Assembly (NCBI GenBank): GCA_020466095.1
Contig: CM035808.1
Coordinates: forward strand, 45,517,393-45,581,392
DNA: 64,000 nucleotides
Origin: Chlorops oryzae
Taxonomy: Eukaryota; Arthropoda; Insecta; Diptera; Chloropidae
Direction: 5' to 3'
The first letter of the stretch is position 1; each line of letters starts with the position of its first letter. Positions 1-11,443 of this stretch are shown in pieces. The notes beneath the pieces were generated by a model. It had not been told where the DNA came from and did no database searches. It saw only the letters and a program-made list of their open reading frames with translations. Position numbers and translations under genes: made by a program.

Positions 1-1359
1 ACGGCATTCAAAGCCATCCGAATATTTGTTATAAGCTATCTTAAATTGATTAAATCAATCACATGCATTGTTGTGGAAAATATTTTCCCTTTTTTTTTCA
101 TTAATAATTTCAAACAATTTCCCTACCGAAATAGCCACAAAAATTTTCCAGCAGCAGACAATGAACTTTTTACACACAAAAAAAATAAAAAAGCGAGAGT
201 AGAAATAGAGAAATACTCTCATGAAAAGAAAGGTGAACATTCATTTTAATGATGCTTTTGCCATTAATGCCGCACATCCATTTCGTTCGCTAGATAATAA
301 TGTAATTATTTGTATAGTCAATCATATACAGATTTGCCTTTATAGGCATTTAATGCAAAATTTCTTGCTGCCAGGCCGCAAAGACCAACGGCAAAGGTAA
401 AAGCCACATTTGTGGCTGCTGCTTTTGGTATTGCTCTTGGTGTTGCCAGTGCCAGCGCTACCACCGCCACCGCTATGGCTCCATCAACACCACCGCGATC
501 GATTCCTATCATTATTGCATTTGTGTACGCTCATTTGAAGAGTGATCGATGCACCTCTCACCACCCGGGGATTTGGAATGTGTGCAATATTTTAGGCCTC
601 TTTAGTTGCAATGCCAGTAGCCACAGCAATCGTCACACCTTGGGGTAAATGCAACGTTATTGGAGTTGGCAGGCGGTAAAATATGTTTATGGCAACAAAG
701 AAAAAAAAAATTTTTTTTCTTTTTTTCGTACGCATTGAGCTAAGAAAACTCACTGAAAGATTGTCCCATTTGTCATGGCCGTACGATTTTGTAGGCTTTA
801 TTTCGTTAAATTAATAAAAAAAAAAAAAATTAAAAACAAAAATCATTTAAAAAAACCAAATATCCGGTGGCGACGCACAATCATCGAATTTATTTGAAAT
901 TGATGAAATGTTTTAAATTTTGGAATCAATGCTTATCTAAAAGATAATATCGTGATTCACGGATCGCTCCAAGAGAACGGACGTCCACAGTATTGCGCAA
1001 TTTATATAAATTTGATTTCGATGTGAAAATCAAAACAAGCGATGACGCCTCATCGAATACTTTCACCTCCGTCTCAATTCAATACGGTTTTCGAATCTTC
1101 CCCTTACCCCCCAAAAAAGAAATCAAAACGAAATACCTTGTTGAGGTAATTTCCAATCGCTTTTTAATTGCGTGCGAAAAACACTTGACAAAAGCGAAGA
1201 AAAAAATTTTTTTTTTAATTTAATAATATAAAATAAATAAGAAAAGGAAATTTAAAAAATTTTAAAATAAATTTTTGGTGTTTCTGGAATCTTTTTTGCG
1301 GCCAATAAACCTAGTGTTAGGGGCACATTGTGTTTGTTATATTGAGTGGGACTCATTTT
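1..1359. other. gene-free AT-rich DNA with one GC-rich island
   Basis: No supported gene. Most of this stretch is AT-rich with poly-A/T runs. Positions about 350-640 are clearly richer in G+C and contain GCC/ACC-type triplets that stay open in both directions for 64-78 codons. No splice signals or domain resemblance support either frame. The island could be a conserved non-coding element, a leader exon or an old exon fragment. Confidence 0.4.
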
Positions 1360-2220
1360 TATACCCGACACACTCTGTGTCGAGGGTATATTGCGTTTGT
1401 GTGGTTGTGTGTAACACCCAGAACCAGTCGAGATAGACCATACAAAATGTATAAAGAAATGATCAGCGTCACTAGGAGATTCGATTTAGACATGTCCGTC
1501 TGTCTGTCTGTCCGTCTGTCTGTATACAGTTATCTTATCGAAGGAGTTGAGCTATCTTGACAAAATTTGGTATGCGTGCTCACGGGGGCATGAGTAAGAA
1601 CAAGTTCGAGAATGGATCCAATCGGACCATTTTTAGGGGTACCTCCAGTACTAGGGTCTGTTATGAAAATCACAAAAACTGCTCTAAAATCGAAGTTTTT
1701 CAAGATATTTTGATGAAATTTTATATTTGATCATATTCAAAGACCAGTAATATGATTTCCAAAAATAGAAAAAAGTGGGCGTGGCAGAAGGGCGTTTTTC
1801 GAAAATTGTCCTCCATACACCCGAATTTCAAATGCGACTTGAACGAAAGTTGGAACTTATGCTTCCTTTGTAGCCATAAAAATCACCCCAAATTCTTGAT
1901 CGGTCCATTATTAAGGGTACCTCCAGTACTAAGGTCTGTCACAAAAATCTCAAAACTGCCTCAAAATCGGACTTTTTCCAAATATTTCAATGAGACTTAG
2001 GATTTGAGCGTATATTTTAAAGCCGCCGATTAGAATTCCAAAAAGTTGGAAAAGTGGGCGGGGCAAAGGGGCAGTTTTCATAAAGAAATTTAAAAAAATC
2101 GGTGTATGGGGTCACTTATGGCTTTAAACAGTTCTTGATATTAAAAATTATTTGAACACGTGTGTCTGTGTCGGGTATTCTATTGTCAGGCTCGCCTGAC
2201 TATAACACCCTTACTCGTTA
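1360..2220 (+). mobile_element. DINE-1/Helentron-like non-autonomous element, copy A
   Basis: It begins with a GGGTATA-type end (tatacccgacacactctgtg, then gagggtatattgcg). A (TCTG)n-like tract follows near 1495-1525, then body sequence with phrases typical of DINE-like repeats (guanosine-rich gtgggcgtggc motifs, repeated ggtacctccagtacta at about 1640 and 1917). It ends with the hairpin gtcagg-ctcg-cctgac at 2185-2200 and ttactcgtta. That layout (near-terminal inverted motif, microsatellite, 3' hairpin) is known for DINE-1/INE-1 Helitron-type elements. The same sequence occurs in opposite orientation at 60.83-61.62 kb, which confirms a dispersed element and fixes both ends. It encodes no protein; short open frames inside it are by-products. 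Confidence 0.75.
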
Positions 2221-2819
2221 TGAGTGTATTTGTCTGTGTGGAGCTGTGAATGTGGAAGGGGGAAACCGAGCGCTAAAACATATTTAAATTTTTAAGAAGG
2301 TATTTTTAATGAGGCCCGTTGGAGGGGCGGCAATTCCTACATTGTGTCCCATCGTGTCCATCGGGCGCCGAAATGTCTCGCTACGCCACTGCATGAGACA
2401 ATAGAGTTAACTAGTTTTTCAGCTTCTAAAAATAGGTCATAAATAGGATTTCGTTATTGAGAATGTTTACATTAATATTGATTTTTTCGACCTTCAATTA
2501 TGTTTTAAATGACGTGTTTAGGCTTTGGCCAAAACGGAATTAACACTGTATGAAATTTCGACTCAAAAACATTTTGTTGTGGTCTAGAGACGTGCGTGAA
2601 TTTTAAATGATCTGTTTTTGTCCTTTCTCCGTGCATTCCTTGCTGAAAAAAAATGTTTTATTATCGAAATGTCATCTCTATCTTTAAAAATAGATTACTA
2701 CAGGAGTGTCTGGATTTCATTGGTACCAAGTCCGCGTTTAGATTATAGAAACACTCTAATATGGGGGAAAAGATGGCATTCTAAAGGGTAATGTTGAGTT
2801 TTTCTTCTGTTTTTAGGTA
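2221..2819. other. gene-free spacer
   Basis: AT-rich sequence with no supported gene, RNA or repeat structure that I can recognise. Confidence 0.4.
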
Positions 2820-3205
2820 AAAATTTTTCAGCTTTGAGGTGGCAAAACGGAATCAAGGAGTATTCATATGCACTTGATGCATTAAAATATAGCTTAATTT
2901 ATAGTTTTTCTATATCAAAATCAAAAAATTTTCAAAAAAAGAAATTTCTATTACCGGCTTGGGAGCTATGGGCCTGGAGAGTTAAAAATAAGGTGAACAT
3001 TTTTGAGATTTTTGCAATTTTCAGCTTCTCGATGGAGTTTTATTTTGGATTAGTTAGTACTACAATTATTTTGTTTGAGTTTAGTACTACAACTTTGTCA
3101 TAGAAATGAAACAGAAATATTGAACAGTTTATGAGATATAGCCAAAAGTAAGTGCGCAACTTAGTTTTCGGCCAAATTTTTTTTATATCGCTAAGAAAAA
3201 ATCTT
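2820..3205 (+). repeat. dispersed repeat family R3, copy 1
   Basis: Diverged copy of an unnamed repeat. Shared landmarks are an accGGCTTGGgag-type phrase near 2955, a 'ttttcagctt' phrase, and the block around 3110-3175 containing 'gcgcaacttagttttcggcc'. The same order of landmarks is seen at 18.84-19.13 kb (plus strand) and, reversed, at 31.67-31.97 kb. Class unknown; no clear terminal repeats. Confidence 0.45.
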
Positions 3206-3667
3206 GATCTAATCCGACTAAACCAAGTAGGATGCGTTGTTATACTCTCGAGGACTTTCAGAAACTGCAGTTCTTTTCTCCGAAACATTCGGTCACCTCA
3301 AAATTGTTGCCCTGTGTTATAAAACATTGCAGACAGATGACTTCGGAACGACGGTAATCGCTGTTAATTTTAAGGCCAATATCATCATTTCTCGTTTGTC
3401 GATCACATCCTGACTATGCAGTGACCTTGTACTTCTCCGAAGTATGAATTTTTCATTCAATTCCCTTAATTTTTTTATTTCATGAAATTAAAACTTCTTC
3501 CACTGAAAAGGAGACAGACTCGAAATTCCATAACTTCGGATAGTGTGAGAAAATGATTTTATTACCATAATTAACATAATCTTCTTGTAAAAGTTTATCA
3601 TATATTCAGAGAACTATATTTTTTGCAATATTTGAATTTTACTTACTACAACGCCCTTGAAACTCGT
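3206..3667. other. gene-free spacer
   Basis: AT-rich spacer between a dispersed repeat and a DINE-like element; nothing supportable seen. Confidence 0.4.
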
Positions 3668-3668
3668 A

Positions 3669-3803
3669 TTTTTATACCTTTTCCGAAGGAAAGGGTATAT
3701 TAAGTTTGGCACGGTGTATGTAACATACCAAAGGAGTCGCGGTAGATATAGACATATATATATATTCTTGATCAGGGTGACAAGAGGAATCGATCTAGCC
3801 ATT

Positions 3804-3853
<50 letters not shown>

Positions 3854-5272
3854 GGTCACACTTTAGTTTTTCGTAATTTACTCCTAAGCCATGAAAGATA
3901 TCATATTGAAATTTGGCATGGACTTCAACCAGGTAAATGTCCGAAAAACTGCATACAAATTTTTTTCGTAGTCCCTTCTTGGGTCGTGGGAAGTGGTTCA
4001 GAAGTTTCAAAAATCACGATTTTTAACGTTTTTCCTGGATAACTTTTTTACTATACGTCCCAGCTTATTGAAATTTGGTGAGTGTATAGCTACTATGTAG
4101 ACTTAAGCTTTCGCTGAAAAAAAATTGCGACATCGCTATAACTATGGTCATCATCCTACACAATAGAAAAAAACACTCTTTCTCTTATTCTCATATCTGA
4201 ATACAAAAATTATTTTTTTGCTTCTTCTGATTGTGTATTTTGCCACCAAATAAAGTCGTCCATTATGGATAAATTTTGACCATGACCACATTTCGCGAAA
4301 TTCGCAAAAATTGATTTTCACTATTTTGAATTGAGTATTTCGCAGCTAAACAAAATGTCCTCTAAGGGTTAAAATTTTATCAAGACCACCATCCGCGAAA
4401 TTCGCGAAAATTTGATTTTCACTAGTTTGAATTGAGTATTTCGCAGTTAAACAAAATGTCCTCTAAGGGTTAAAATTTGATCAAGACCACCATCCGCGAA
4501 ATTCGCGAAAACCTGATTTTCACTATTTTTAATTGAGTATTTCGCAGCTAAACAAAATGTCCTCTAAGGGTTAAAATTTGATCAAGACCACCATCCGCGA
4601 AATTCGCAAAAATTTTATTTTCACTATTTTGAATTGAGGTTTTCGCAGCTAGACAAAATTTCCTCTAACGGTTAAATTTTGACCATGACCACCATTCGCG
4701 AAATTCGCAAAAATTTAATTTTCACTATTTTGAATTGAGGTTTTCGCAGCTAGAAAAAAATGTCCTCTTACGGTTAAATTTTGACCATGACCACCATTCG
4801 CGAAATTCGCAAAAATTTTATTTTCACTATTTTGAATTGAGTATTTCGCAGCTAGACAAAATGTCCTCTAACGGTTAAAATTTGACCATGACCACCATTC
4901 CCGAAATTCGCAAAAATTTTATTTTCACTATTTTGAATTGAGGATTTCGCAGCTATACAAAATGTCCTCTAACGGTTAAAACTTGACCATGATCACCATT
5001 CGCGAAATTCGCAAAAATTTTATTTTCACTATTTTGAATTGAGGTTTTCGCAGCTAGACAAAATGTCCTCTAACGGTTAAAATTTGACCATGCTCACCAT
5101 CCGCGAAAATTTTTGTGCTTAATAATAATCTCGACTCTTAGAAGGTATAAATAGATATCCAAGCTAGGAACGGCAGGAATTTTCGTTAAGGTAATGTTTT
5201 AACATATTTCAGGCTGAGGAAAAGGTATGTGTGCAATCGGCTTAGCCGATGTAAACTTCTTTACTTGTTTTC
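3669..5272 (+). mobile_element. DINE-1/Helentron-like element, copy B, carrying a 101-bp tandem array
   Basis: Starts with tttatacctt / aagggtatattaag, followed by the 'ttcttgatcagg ... cgatctagcc' block that is typical of DINE-1-like repeats and a (TCTG)n tract at about 3804-3853. The centre is a tandem array (listed separately). The 3' end has the hairpin atcggc-tta-gccgat (5236-5250) followed by 'ttctttacttgttttc'. The 3' end matches copy D at about 20.06 kb. The structure fits a non-autonomous Helitron/Helentron with an internal minisatellite. No transposase is encoded. Confidence 0.75.
4230..5115 (+). repeat. minisatellite of 101-bp units (about nine)
   Basis: The landmark 'tgtcctct' recurs at about 4356, 4457, 4558, 4659, 4761, 4862, 4963 and 5064, giving a constant 101-bp (once 102-bp) step. 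A more decayed unit lies upstream, with its landmark near 4255. Each unit contains a palindromic core resembling ttcgcgaaattcgcgaa and the phrase 'tttcgcagct'. Units near the 5' end share 'aagggtt' while later units share 'aacggtt', so local homogenisation is visible. Two to three units of the same array occur at 19.64-19.88 kb. Confidence 0.85.
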
Positions 5273-6174
5273 TTTACATTTTACATTCAAGATAAAGCAA
5301 AAAATATAAAAAGGAGTGATTAACCTGAGATTCAAATGAAGATAAAAATTTTCTATCTATTCCTCTGTAAGTCTTAATTAAGTGGATTCCTATTGTTTTT
5401 GTTTTTGTTATTTTCGGTCTTTTTAGCTGATTGCTTTGACAATTTTTTGGTTAAGAAATAACTGATTTAATTGATAAACCTTTTGATTAAAGCCGTAATA
5501 TTCCGATGAGTTCGGTCATTGTACTTTGATAGAAGATAGTAGAAATTCTTTTGAGTTTCCAAGCAAACGAATGAACGAATGAAGAAAATATTTTATTATT
5601 TTTTATTTTTTTCATTCCATATGAACACACTTTGATCATTAAATGTTTCCGCTTGACACTCAAAGTGTCATTCGACAATGAAGCGACAGCGATGCCACAA
5701 ATTTTCACATTTTCAATTCACACGATTAAATTGGAAAATGAAATTAAATCGCCTTCGATAAACGGCACTGAAACAAAAAAGGAAAACTCTCGATAACACT
5801 AGCTTACAAAATATTAATTTTTTATTTTTCCAGGACATCTAAATGTACTTTTCTTATGGACCTTAGCGTCCTCATCACGAAAATAGTATTAAAATTTTTC
5901 TCAAGGGTGTTTAATATTAACTTTTGAAAAAAAAAATTTAAAGGGGGTATTGCAGCCTTTTCGAGAAGAACTCGACAGTGTATCATCTGCCTTGAACAAA
6001 ATATCCGTCAAATTAAATTTTAAAAACAAAACACTCTAACACTTTGAATGGCATGAATGGAATTTACTTAATCGGAAACAGTAAACTTGCGGGCGTTTCT
6101 GAGTTTTTTGAGAACCCACAGACCCACAGAAAATAGCTTGACACGGACGCGGAAATGGAAATTACACATTTACT
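5273..6174. other. gene-free AT-rich spacer
   Basis: No gene or ordered repeat recognised. Short open frames occur only by chance. Confidence 0.4.
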
Positions 6175-6295
6175 GCCTTATTCATAGAAATGCTAAAATG
6201 GATTTTAACTAAAAAGCATTTTAATTTCATGTTTTTTTGACAGTAAAGTCACCGTAAAAAAGGCTTAAGCAACGTTTTATTTCTATGAATAAGGC
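6175..6295. mobile_element. 121-bp MITE with terminal inverted repeats
   Basis: Left end gccttattcatagaaatg and right end atttctatgaataaggc are inverted copies. The element is short and non-coding. Flanks read tact / tagt, so a TA duplication is possible but not certain. Confidence 0.6.
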
Positions 6296-7599
6296 TAGTA
6301 AGCTTTAAAGTATGCAACGTATTTTTGTGATAAGGCTTTTTGTAGTTTTCATTGCTTATTTTTCCTTTACTCTCCCATCTATAAAATTATATTTTGGCCA
6401 TTTATGCACAGATTTTAAAAATATATATCTCATTTTGTTGAGTAAAGAATCAAATTTAAATAAAAAATAGAAGAAAAAAAAAATGGATCTGCTTGCGATA
6501 GATTTTTTAGATCCGGTGAAAGGAAAATTTAAATAAATTTTCTTTAAAAATACTTTTTTGAGTTTCAAGGTCTCCAAAATTTTCTTTTCTTGACCGATTT
6601 CAAAACAATGTGAGAAAACGTTTTAAAGAAATTGATTTACTTCCGTTTAAGCGATAATTTGTTCAAATCGAATGATGCACTGTCAAGTTCTGGCCAAAAA
6701 CAATAGCAATTCCCGCTTAAAAAATTTTCAAAAAATAATACAAAAGACCCCTCAAAAAATTGAAAAAATCTTTTATCGTCCTAAGTTGGCCAAAGTCCAT
6801 AAGAAAATTCATTGATATGTCTCGAAAAATGCTGTACTCTAGTGTTATATCTGGAAACAGTCGAAACCAGTTGAACTGACCTAGCCAATAAACATGACAA
6901 GACGCATTTTTAACGGTTTCGTTTGTAATGCATTTTTTCTTGTTTTTTTTTTTGGTTTTTTTTTTGTTCGTTGTAACAAGAAAATAACAAAGCATTGAAA
7001 GAGAAGCAGAAAAGCCGGTTAAACTGATTCATAACAGTGGCACCTACGAATCGCAACGCCACCAGCGCCCGCGTCAGCGCCATTCACGATGATTATCACA
7101 ACAGCTAGACGGAAAAAACCGAACTGACCAGAAGACTCACTTTTCAATTAAGCTAATAACGGACGAAGAAGCCAATCGTTAAGATCAGCCGGTTGTGCCT
7201 TAAGCGGAACACTCTCATATGATTATGATGATGTCGACTATGGTGGTGATGATGACGATGGTGATAATGACGATGCACCGAAGCATGTCCAGTTCGATCG
7301 TGCGTTTTATCTCTCTGGTTATATATATATGTATGTATCAAGTGGCATACAAGCCGGGCTATTAGACGCTTGAACAGGCATACTTCATTTTTATTTATAC
7401 TTAATATTTTTTTTTTCAAAATTTTGCTTTTTACTGGTTCAACTTGGCCTTGATGTGATGTGCCGCTCGGTGCTAGAAATGGCGCGGATGTGCGCATTTT
7501 TTTGTTCAAAAATGTCAAAATAACTTAATTTATAGGCATTCCTTAATGCGATGTCGAACTGGTTTCTGGGCGTATTTTTTTTTTTTTTTTTTTTTTTTG
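6296..7599. other. spacer upstream of the secreted-protein gene
   Basis: The portion from about 7000 to 7350 is richer in G+C than its surroundings and includes GAT/GGTGAT repeats. It may hold an upstream leader or signal-peptide exon of the gene at 7.9 kb, but I see no decisive start codon and donor pair. A 121-codon frame on the minus strand over 7153-7518 is driven by this triplet repeat and is not accepted. Confidence 0.35.
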
Positions 7600-7675
7600 T
7601 TCATCGAGTGGCACATTTCTCGGGTGCAATCACGTTCGAGAAAAGTGAAATTCACATTGCAACGGATTAGAGCAG
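7600..7675 (+). other. candidate 5' leader exon end of the secreted-protein gene
   Basis: A donor-like site agcag|gtaaac sits at 7675/7676 and a strong acceptor, tccatttttcag, ends at 7881, which would make a 206-nt intron. The leader has no ATG near the donor, and the frame that would join the next exon has a TGA just upstream. This piece would therefore be untranslated or belong to a different splice form. Confidence 0.3.
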
Positions 7676-7881
7676 GTAAACAAGATCGCTAAGCTCTTCT
7701 CAATGAGTAGTATTTTGACAGAAATGGGCAACGAAATGTGCACCATTTATTAAAAAAAAAAAAAATTAAAAATAATTCGATGATTGATTTAATTGTATGT
7801 TATTGTGTGTTATTTTTATTTAAGAGCACAGTGGTATGCCTCATTCAAAAATCTAATTATTTCTTCAACTCCATTTTTCAG

Positions 7882-10800
7882 ACAACTTCAACAGCCTCCT
7901 CAAAATTACTACGGACCACCATCATAGCACACGACAGAAGTTGGCGGTATTTGCTGCAGATTTTCATAGTTACACTTTCCCTCCAACTGATCGCATTCAG
8001 CGAAGCTCAATTTCCCGCAGATCGACTACTTCCGCCGCCAGCACCATTGCCACAACCAGCAGGATCACCGCCACTACCACCATCGAGGGCGCCTTTTCTA
8101 CCGTTTCCGCAAGCACTGACGCACAGTCGACCAATCGATTACTCGCAGCGATTTCAAACGCATTCCATACCCTTACAGAGGGATGCAACACAACCTCATG
8201 GAAGCGCAGCTGATCAGACAGGCTTGGCAACGAGAATAGCACGTTGGTTCGGTTTCGGTAATAGTCCTCAAGAACAGGAATTGATAGCATCTTCGTTTAA
8301 AAATCCAGCATATGATGCATACCAAAGACAACAACAACAACATCAACAACAATTGGAACAAAATGGCAAAGGCAATTGTAATTTATGCAACAAATATCCA
8401 TGGATACCGATGATGCCAATGAGCGTTCAATATCCACCAATGCAACAGCCGTACAAACCATATCTGCAAACCCATTGGAATCAAGAGCAAGCTCAAGCTT
8501 CCAGACTGGCGCCGAATTTCGTGCCAAATGCGCAAACGCAACAACAGACATTGCTGAGGCAACGCGCTGTCCAATTCAATTTCCCACAAGCGTATCATCA
8601 TCCAGGCAATTCCAAGCAGATTGCCCCCAATCGTGATGAACTGCACCTCGCCATTCCGCCTTCATTACAGCCCATTTTGAATGGGAATGCTTTGCCTCCG
8701 ATTTTCAATTCACAACCCTTTCGAACAGCTCCAACAACAACGACGACAACAACCACATCGTTCGCACCTACACCCTACACAGAACAAGAACTACCAACAA
8801 CAAATATTGCACATTTTTCGGAAAACATTGGAGCCCATTCGGAACTTCGAGCTGATCAAGTGCTATCATCAACTCAAATTCCACCAACCGTTGTTCCGTA
8901 TCCAACTAGTCCGGACGTGGAAATAATTAAATCCCATCAACTGACAGATTTCGTTTCTACCATTGAATATCCTGCCACCTTCATTCAATCAGAAACTCTC
9001 GATGTTCTTGTACCACAAACTCAAATGCCCATCAATCATAAACCCGAAACAACAGTGCCAACGAACATAGCAGCAACTTCCTATCAACATGAGATTGTGA
9101 ACCGGTTTCCCAACAATCATCTACCCGCCTCACAGCTAATAACCGATCCTGACAGTTTCCGTGCAGCTGTTAGAAATGAAAAGACCACAACAACAGCAGC
9201 AGCAGCCACAGCAACAACAACAACAACAACATATGCTCCACAACAGGAAACCTACACGAACCATCACTACCATCAAGGTCAACAGCAGACTACAATCGGT
9301 ATCATTAACAACATCGATCTAAGTCCATCTGCGGATAATTTCCCCTCAGCATCTTCGCATAATAACCACATTCCATGGAATTTGCAATCGAATGAGATTT
9401 ATACAACAACAACCACACCAAAAGCAACCCCAACAGAAACACTAACAACAGAAATCCCGACAGAATCTCCATTTAGAACGAGCTCTTTCGTCATAAGTGA
9501 CAGACCTTTTCAAGTTTCCTCGTTCTCACCACCCTTTGTACCATCGCAGCAAATAAACGATAATGATCACAGCTCGAAGAAAAATTCCAAAGAACGCGGC
9601 ACACCGAAACGATTGCTCGATTCTCCGAAACAACATCAGTCCAACAATTTTAATGGTGAACCCCGACCATTTACAAGAGACCCAAGTGAACTAGACTATC
9701 GGCTAGGATTTTTCACTAAAGAAAACACTCCATCATCATCAACATCATCACAAAATACCCAAGGAATATGGACTCCTTTGGTTACGCCAGCACCAGCATT
9801 TTCAGTCTCATCGGTACAACCAACGCCAACTTCGACTTATGGGGCCATCGATGCAAGTGGAAAGTTTGCTGGCATATCACCTCCCCTACCGCCGATTCCG
9901 GTTGCACCGAAAAATGTCCATCAAATCATTGTGCCCTACACTTCAAAGAATCGTCCACGACCATTTGAGCCGACGCGTGAAGTCATCGATACCACAACCG
10001 CAGATCTCCTACGAATTTTTCAAAACGTCGAGTTGCACGAGCAACAGGAATCCAAGCTTATCCTAAGCAGAGCGACAACGACAACAACGCCAGCGCCAAA
10101 ATTCATAACAAAAGTTTTTGCTACGAATCTACGGGAATTGCTCCGACGCGAACAGACTTTAAGGAATCGTTCATCATCGATCAATGGATTCGATTTGAAA
10201 AAGCTGCAGCAAAATATCGACGACTGGACCGAACAGGAATTCACATCACTTTCGCATCGTCCGAGTACACCAACGATACGTGGACGTTCCAAAGCATATA
10301 CCGGCGGAGTATTTAACCACCACAACAACGCCATTGCCTCTGAATAATATAGGATTCAAGACAACACAAAGCTTCGATGCCACCTCGCTTTCAGCATCGA
10401 TCAACAGTTTGCAAAACTCGATATCGATATCGGCCGAACGTGGCTCGAAACGTTTTGAATATCCGCCAATCGAACAAAATTTAATAACGGGTTTTGAGAA
10501 TTCCGTGACACAAGCGACGACAACAACAACAAGCACAACGACGCATCCAACGACGACAACAACAAGATCGTCGGCGAAGAAAACACCGGAACGTAATGCA
10601 ATTCCGTTATATGTACGCCCGGTGACAACAGAACTACCGCCCGAAGTTCTGTGGCAAAAAGCGAAAATTCTCATTTCCCCAGATACGAAAGAAAAACTCT
10701 ACGTTGTAACACCACAACCAAGATTTTTCCCGCAAAGATTCATTGGAACATCGACTCCAGCTCCTTTTGAAGTGAACTCGGCCTTTAGTCAAAAGTCCCC

Positions 10801-11443
10801 GAGATTTATAGTTCGCCCCACGCCTGGGAATGGTGAGTAAATTATGAATATTTCTGTGTCTAATCGATGGAAAGTATTATTGGGCTTTCAGGCATCCCGA
10901 TTCACTTCTTTTCTTACAAAGGAAAAACCCTCTAAGACCTTGATTCTTCGGAATGCACTCTACTTTGTTGCGCTAATTCTTTCTTTCTCTCTATCCCTCT
11001 CGCTTCACTATCTAGGTACGTCAACTTCCTCACCACACAAGTCGCGTCATACTCACCTGAGCCATTTGGACTCTTTGGCCTGTCAGCATTTGTACCTGCG
11101 GAGCCTGTGGAAATTATCCATGGAAACTCAAAAGTAATTCACATGAAAACAAAAAAGAAAAAAAAATAACTGATTTGTGATTTTTCTTACTCACTCACAC
11201 ACTCACTCACTCACTCAATTACTCATTCACTCACTTACCCACTGAATCACTTACTCACCAAACCAAACAAATCAACATAAACAGGTTGTAACGACTGTGA
11301 CACCGACTAGAACCGCTAGAACCGAACCGGAAACGGAAGGAGACCGAGAAAATGCTTCAACCCCTACGAAATTTAGAAGAACCGCTTACATCACGATCAA
11401 TCGAAGCACAACGAAGCCAACAATGTCACCATCGCCGAGATAG
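7882..11443 (+). CDS. secreted Pro/Thr/Gln-rich mucin-like protein, three coding exons
   Basis: Exons: 7882-10836, 11016-11133 and 11285-11443 (stop TAG at 11441). The first exon begins after the acceptor ending at 7881 and opens with a hydrophobic segment (WRYLLQIFIVTLSLQLIAF, then SEA|QF), a plausible signal peptide with cleavage before QFPADR. The rest is low-complexity: Pro-rich (about residues 45-75), Gln-rich, and several Thr runs (TTTTTT) fit for O-glycosylation. One CNLC motif lies in the region near 8.37 kb. The second exon reads YVNFLTTQVASYSPEPFG... and the third VVTTVTPTRTA.... Using donor GA|gtaaat at 10837, rather than the nearer gtgagt at 10833, keeps this frame. A 1-nt insertion near 10265-10294 splits exon 1 into two frames; removing it makes the total divisible by three (about 1,076 aa). 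No in-frame ATG exists in exon 1 after 7882. The start is either an upstream exon or ATG 7780 without splicing. Family not recognised; an extracellular matrix, gut-lining or cuticle role is only inference. Confidence 0.75.
11134..11284 (+). other. intron 2 of the secreted-protein gene, with a (CACT)n microsatellite
   Basis: Donor aaa|gtaatt at 11134 and acceptor aacataaacag ending at 11284 give a 151-nt intron in phase 0. It carries an imperfect (ACTC)n run from about 11190 to 11262. The intron is supported by the protein reading HGNSK|VVTTV across the junction. Confidence 0.7.

Noticed and set aside
4230..5115. Regularly spaced repeats resembling a CRISPR array
   Set aside because: Whole 101-bp units are repeated head to tail, with no unique spacers, inside a transposable element of a eukaryote.
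7153..7518. 121-codon His-rich minus-strand frame
   Set aside because: Driven by GAT/GGTGAT triplet repeats; no start context, splice site or conserved block.
8297..8646. Alternative frames overlapping the secreted-protein exon on both strands
   Set aside because: Shadows of CAA/CAG-rich coding sequence; the 869-codon frame is far longer and joins well-formed downstream exons.
10833..11137. Donor gtgagt at 10833 with a read-through to GTSTSSPHKSRH...
   Set aside because: That phase gives an early stop and low-complexity sequence; donor gtaaat at 10837 gives a coherent protein through exon 2 and into exon 3.
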